A stretch of 8,650 nt of DNA from Oscillospiraceae bacterium (GTDB lineage: Bacteria; Bacillota; Clostridia; Oscillospirales; Oscillospiraceae). The notes under the pieces are model-generated. The model had not been told where the DNA came from, made no database searches, and saw nothing but the letters and a program-made list of their open reading frames with translations. This document shows, piece by piece, positions 6,274-8,650 of the stretch. The stretch lies in the NCBI GenBank assembly GCA_028691385.1, contig JAQUZL010000087.1, positions 1 to 8,650 on the forward strand. Direction: 5' to 3'. Within the stretch, counting starts at the first letter, position 1. The number at the start of each line of letters is the position of its first letter. A program made the position numbers and the translations under genes.

Positions 6274-7461
6274 TCAAAGTAAAAACGATTTCTTGCCGCT
6301 GACAAGATCTTTCCAAACCGGGCTCATCTCGCGCAGATACGCCACCACCGGTGGGATTTCACGGAGCAAATAGTCGATCTCCGCTTCGGTATTCTCCTCG
6401 CTCAGGCTCAGCCGCAGCGAGCCGTGCGCCACCTCGTGGGGTCTGCCGATGGCCAGCAGTACATGGCTGGGATCGAGCGACCCGGAGGTGCAGGCCGAGC
6501 CGGACGAGGCGCAAATGCCCTTTTCATCGAGCAGCAGCAGCAGCGACTCCCCTTCGATGCCCTCAAAGCAGAAGCTGACATTGCCGGGCAGCCGATGCTT
6601 CCCATCGCCGTTCACAGCGGAATGGGGAATCTGGGACAGTCCGGCAATCAGCTTGTCCCGCAGCGCGGAAACCTTTGCCGCGTTTTCCTCCATATGGTCG
6701 CAGGCTTCCCGGAGCGCCGCCGCCATGGAAACGATTGCCGGCAGATTCTCCGTACCGGCGCGCTTGCCGCGCTCCTGCGCGCCGCCCTCAATGAGCGTCG
6801 AAAGCGGAATCTGCTTGCGGGCATACAGTGCGCCGACGCCCTTGGGGCCATGAAATTTGTGGCCGGAAAGCGACAACATATCAATGTTCTGCTCCTGCAC
6901 GTTGATGTGCAGATGACCGGCCGCCTGCACCGCGTCGGTGTGGAACAGCACACCCTTCGCCCGGCAGACCGCTCCAATTTCCGCGATGGGCATGATGCTG
7001 CCAATTTCGTTGTTGGCATACATGACGGTGACCAGGCAGGTGTCCTCGCGAATGGCGGCGGCGACCTGCTCGGGCGTCACCATGCCGTTTTCGTGCACAT
7101 CCAGCAGCGTTACCGTGAAGCCCTGTTTTTCCAGTTTTTTCAGGGTATGAAGCACTGCGTGATGCTCAAACGCAGTGGAAATGATGTGCTTTTTCCCCTT
7201 CGCCTCGCCCAGGTGCGCTGCGGTGAGTATAGCCTGATTGTCCGCTTCGCTGCCGCCGGAGGTGAAGGTAATTTCCCGCGCCTCGCAACCAAGGCAATCC
7301 GCCACCGTTTCGCGCGCGGCAAGCAGCGCCTCGGCCGCCCGCTGCCCCACTGTGTGCAAACTCGACGGGTTTCCGTAAGTTGTTTCCATACACGGCAGCA
7401 TTGCCGCAATGGCTGTGCGGCTCATTTTTGTTGTCGCCGCATTGTCCGCATATACCTGCAT
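6274..7461 (-). CDS. nifS: Cysteine desulfurase, NifS/IscS family
   Basis: PLP enzyme that takes sulfur from L-cysteine (giving alanine) and hands it as persulfide to NifU, 395 residues. It begins VYADNAATTKMS; PLP-site residues visible are H100 (FEHHAV), N151 (YANNEIGS), D176 and Q179 (HTDAVQAAG), and the Schiff-base lysine K202 in SGHKFHGPKG. The catalytic cysteine is C324 in ASSGSACTSGSLDPSHV. RAGTEN (234-239) is also conserved. The start at 7461 is preceded by AAGGGAG at 8 bases. The reading frame continues upstream to 7611, but that stretch contains the promoter and the rrf2 terminator and is not coding. The product works with the adjacent NifU. An mnmA (tRNA thiolase) gene, often found in such clusters, is not present downstream here. 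Confidence 0.97.
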   Translation of the reverse strand: MQVYADNAATTKMSRTAIAAMLPCMETTYGNPSSLHTVGQRAAEALLAARETVADCLGCEAREITFTSGGSEADNQAILTAAHLGEAKGKKHIISTAFEHHAVLHTLKKLEKQGFTVTLLDVHENGMVTPEQVAAAIREDTCLVTVMYANNEIGSIMPIAEIGAVCRAKGVLFHTDAVQAAGHLHINVQEQNIDMLSLSGHKFHGPKGVGALYARKQIPLSTLIEGGAQERGKRAGTENLPAIVSMAAALREACDHMEENAAKVSALRDKLIAGLSQIPHSAVNGDGKHRLPGNVSFCFEGIEGESLLLLLDEKGICASSGSACTSGSLDPSHVLLAIGRPHEVAHGSLRLSLSEENTEAEIDYLLREIPPVVAYLREMSPVWKDLVSGKKSFLL

Positions 7462-7513
7462 ATCTGTGACTCCCTTCGGATTCTCAATTCCTACTTGTTT
7501 AATATGTATTTGT

Positions 7514-7542
7514 ATTATAGGATTAATAGCATACTTTGTCAA
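7514..7542 (-). promoter_or_regulatory. Consensus vegetative promoter of nifS-nifU
   Basis: On the minus strand TTGACA (7542-7537) and TATAAT (7519-7514) are separated by exactly 17 bases, a full match to the sigma-A consensus. Transcription should start near 7507, leaving a leader of about 45 bases. It lies in an AT-rich island (about 7480-7560) unlike the GC-rich surroundings. A promoter this strong is normally held back by a repressor; the neighbouring Rrf2 regulator is the obvious candidate. Confidence 0.92.
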
Positions 7543-7564
7543 TATGTTTTGTATGCATCGCAGC

Positions 7565-7606
7565 AAAAAAAATTGCACGCTGCCACAGATCCGGCCGCGC
7601 GCAATT
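7565..7606 (-). terminator. Rho-independent terminator of the Rrf2 regulator gene
   Basis: On the minus strand a 10-bp stem (7606-7597 with 7580-7571, one G-U pair) plus three inner pairs is followed by a run of T (7572-7565). It begins 17 bases after the regulator's stop and lies just upstream of the nifS promoter, so the regulator and nifS appear to be separate transcripts. Confidence 0.8.
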
Positions 7607-7623
7607 CCCATTATTTTTTGTAC

Positions 7624-8043
7624 TTAAATCACATAATCCGTGTTTTCTCGCATCAAATCCGCCAGCGACACACTCTCGAGATAATCGTCCATCAGCTTGC
7701 CAAGCTTCGTCCACATCGGCAGCGTTCTGCATTCAGCGCGATGCGCGCAGTTGTTTTCCTCGCCGGCAAGGCACGCCACCGGCACCAGTGGTCCCTCGGT
7801 CACCCTCAAAATGCTGGCCACGGTGTATTTGTCCGGGGATTTTGAAAGCTTATACCCGCCGCCGCGGCCGCGCAGCGCCAGCACCAGCCCGGCACGGCTC
7901 AAATTCGCCAAAATTCCCTCCAGATATTTTTCGGAAATTCCCTGCCGCTCCGCAATGTCCATCAGCACGATATAGTTTCCGTCCGCCTGTTCCGCCAGGT
8001 CAATCATGACGCGCAGCGCGTAGCGTCCTCTGGTAGAAATCAT
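7624..8043 (-). CDS. iscR: Rrf2-family transcriptional regulator, IscR-like
   Basis: DNA-binding regulator of 139 residues, the usual Rrf2 size. The N-terminal winged helix-turn-helix begins MISTRGRYALRVMIDLA, has the recognition region ERQGISEKYLEGILANLSRAGLV (32-54) and the wing LRGRGGGYKLSK (58-69). Three cysteines, C91, C99 and C105, follow, matching the cluster region of IscR (E. coli IscR uses three cysteines at nearly the same positions), but the first loop is two residues longer here. That and the neighbouring nifS-nifU operon favour an Fe-S sensing repressor over a CymR-type regulator of cysteine metabolism, which remains the alternative. The start at 8043 has AAGGGG 8 bases upstream. 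The open frame further upstream overlaps the transporter gene and is not used. Confidence 0.93.
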   Translation of the reverse strand: MISTRGRYALRVMIDLAEQADGNYIVLMDIAERQGISEKYLEGILANLSRAGLVLALRGRGGGYKLSKSPDKYTVASILRVTEGPLVPVACLAGEENNCAHRAECRTLPMWTKLGKLMDDYLESVSLADLMRENTDYVI

Positions 8044-8065
8044 TCCATCATCCCCTTGTATTCGC

Positions 8066-8094
8066 AGTTTATCACGACTTTTTTGGATTTTCAA
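8066..8094 (-). promoter_or_regulatory. Candidate promoter of the Rrf2 regulator
   Basis: On the minus strand TTGAAA (8094-8089) and TAAACT (8071-8066) are 17 bases apart. The -35 box lies in the last codons of the transporter gene. The implied leader is only about 16 bases, and the -10 box matches four of six positions, so this is tentative. Read-through from the transporter gene (28-base gap) is the alternative. Confidence 0.35.
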
Positions 8095-8650
8095 TGGATT
8101 TTGTGCTTCCAGTACGCAATTTTCGCAGTTTTCGATCCGCACGGTACAGGCATACGACGGCAAACGCCATGGTCAGCGCCTCGGCAATCGGCATGGTCCA
8201 CCAAATCGCGCCGATGCCGAACACTGCCGGCAGCAGCAGAACAAACACCGCGCACAGCACAAATCCGCGCGCAATGGAAATCACCGCAGACTGCCAGGAC
8301 AGCAGCAGCGACTGCAAATAATACGCACTCACCACGTTCACGCCCATAAACACAAATGAAATGGCATAGCGGCGCAGCGCCACCGGGCCAACCGCCATCA
8401 CCTCGTCGGTCACGCGCATATAAATTTGCAGCAGCGTTTCCGGAATCAGTTCCGACAGCAGGCAAAATCCAACGCCCATTGCAACCGCCGTCGCCATTGC
8501 CATGCGCCGCAGCTGCGCGACGCGGTCATAGTTGCCCGCGCCGAAGTTGACCGACGCAATGGGCTGCACCGCCTGTCCCACGCCATAAAACAGCGACTGA
8601 AACAAAATGGCAAAGTTGGAAACTGTGCCGAATACGGCACGCTCCGTCGT
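8072..8650 (-). CDS. MATE-family efflux transporter, C-terminal half (partial)
   Basis: The last 192 residues of a multidrug and toxin extrusion type membrane transporter; the gene runs off the right edge of the window. The reading frame is open without a start from 8650. FYGVGQAVQPIASVNFGAGNYDRV (about 21-44 of the visible part) matches the conserved G-G-A-QP-(I/V)-(S/A)-N-GAG motif that opens the second half of MATE proteins. About five hydrophobic membrane segments are visible (roughly 7-29, 50-67, 94-113, 124-148, 151-170 of the visible part), followed by a basic cytoplasmic tail rich in K and R. MATE proteins are Na+- or H+-driven antiporters; the substrate cannot be predicted. The stop lies 28 bases before the Rrf2 regulator. 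Confidence 0.92.
   Translation of the reverse strand, partial: TTERAVFGTVSNFAILFQSLFYGVGQAVQPIASVNFGAGNYDRVAQLRRMAMATAVAMGVGFCLLSELIPETLLQIYMRVTDEVMAVGPVALRRYAISFVFMGVNVVSAYYLQSLLLSWQSAVISIARGFVLCAVFVLLLPAVFGIGAIWWTMPIAEALTMAFAVVCLYRADRKLRKLRTGSTKSIENPKKS

Noticed and set aside
7462..7611. A longer NifS beginning at 7611 with 50 extra N-terminal residues.
   Set aside because: The extension crosses the terminator and the consensus promoter, and NifS proteins normally start just before the YADNAATT motif, as ATG 7461 does.
6424..7845. A 473-codon open frame on the plus strand over nifS and part of the Rrf2 gene.
   Set aside because: Shadow of two firmly identified minus-strand genes; it also runs through the nifS promoter and the regulator's terminator.
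1..8650. CRISPR array, tRNA, rRNA, transposase or phage attachment site.
   Set aside because: No spaced direct repeats, no transposase or integrase motifs, and no cloverleaf or conserved rRNA segments were seen on either strand.

Overview
The window reads as GC-rich DNA from a Gram-positive member of the Clostridia, most likely the Oscillospirales (Ruminococcaceae-like gut bacteria). The signs are a two-gene clostridial-type iron-sulfur L-serine dehydratase (sdaAB then sdaAA), an Rrf2-nifS-nifU iron-sulfur assembly locus, strong AGGAGG-type ribosome binding sites, and a Sec-exported protein ending in S-layer homology (SLH) repeats. The genus cannot be fixed from this sequence alone.

Layout. 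Positions 1-3212 (+) hold a tightly packed operon. It starts with the last codons of an HI0933/BaiN-type flavoprotein, which overlaps by ATGA a complete FAD-dependent oxidoreductase of the COG2509 type. That gene in turn overlaps sdaAB by 14 bases, and sdaAA follows directly. Positions 3213-3499 form a gap with no confident gene; it holds one 37-codon reading frame behind a strong ribosome binding site. Positions 3500-5665 (+) encode a 721-residue surface protein: signal peptide, ricin-type beta-trefoil, WG repeats, three C-terminal SLH repeats. Positions 5666-5826 are a convergent intergenic region with two perfect hairpins, the first a good (possibly bidirectional) terminator.

The right part runs on the minus strand, read here from the right edge. 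A truncated MATE-family transporter (8650-8072) is followed by an Rrf2-family regulator with three clustered cysteines (8043-7624) and then its own terminator. Next come a textbook promoter (TTGACA, 17 bases, TATAAT) and the nifS-nifU operon (7461-5827), which makes cysteine-derived sulfane sulfur and assembles Fe-S clusters. The likely circuit is that the Rrf2 regulator senses Fe-S status and represses the very strong nifS promoter.

Functionally most of this is housekeeping: serine catabolism to pyruvate and ammonia by an Fe-S enzyme, and Fe-S cluster assembly. The flavoproteins have no assignable substrate. I see no transposon, CRISPR array, tRNA, rRNA or phage gene. No clearly new biological system is visible; the items most worth a second look are the lectin-WG-SLH surface protein, the orphan small reading frame at 3225-3338, the twin hairpins, and the control region of nifS.
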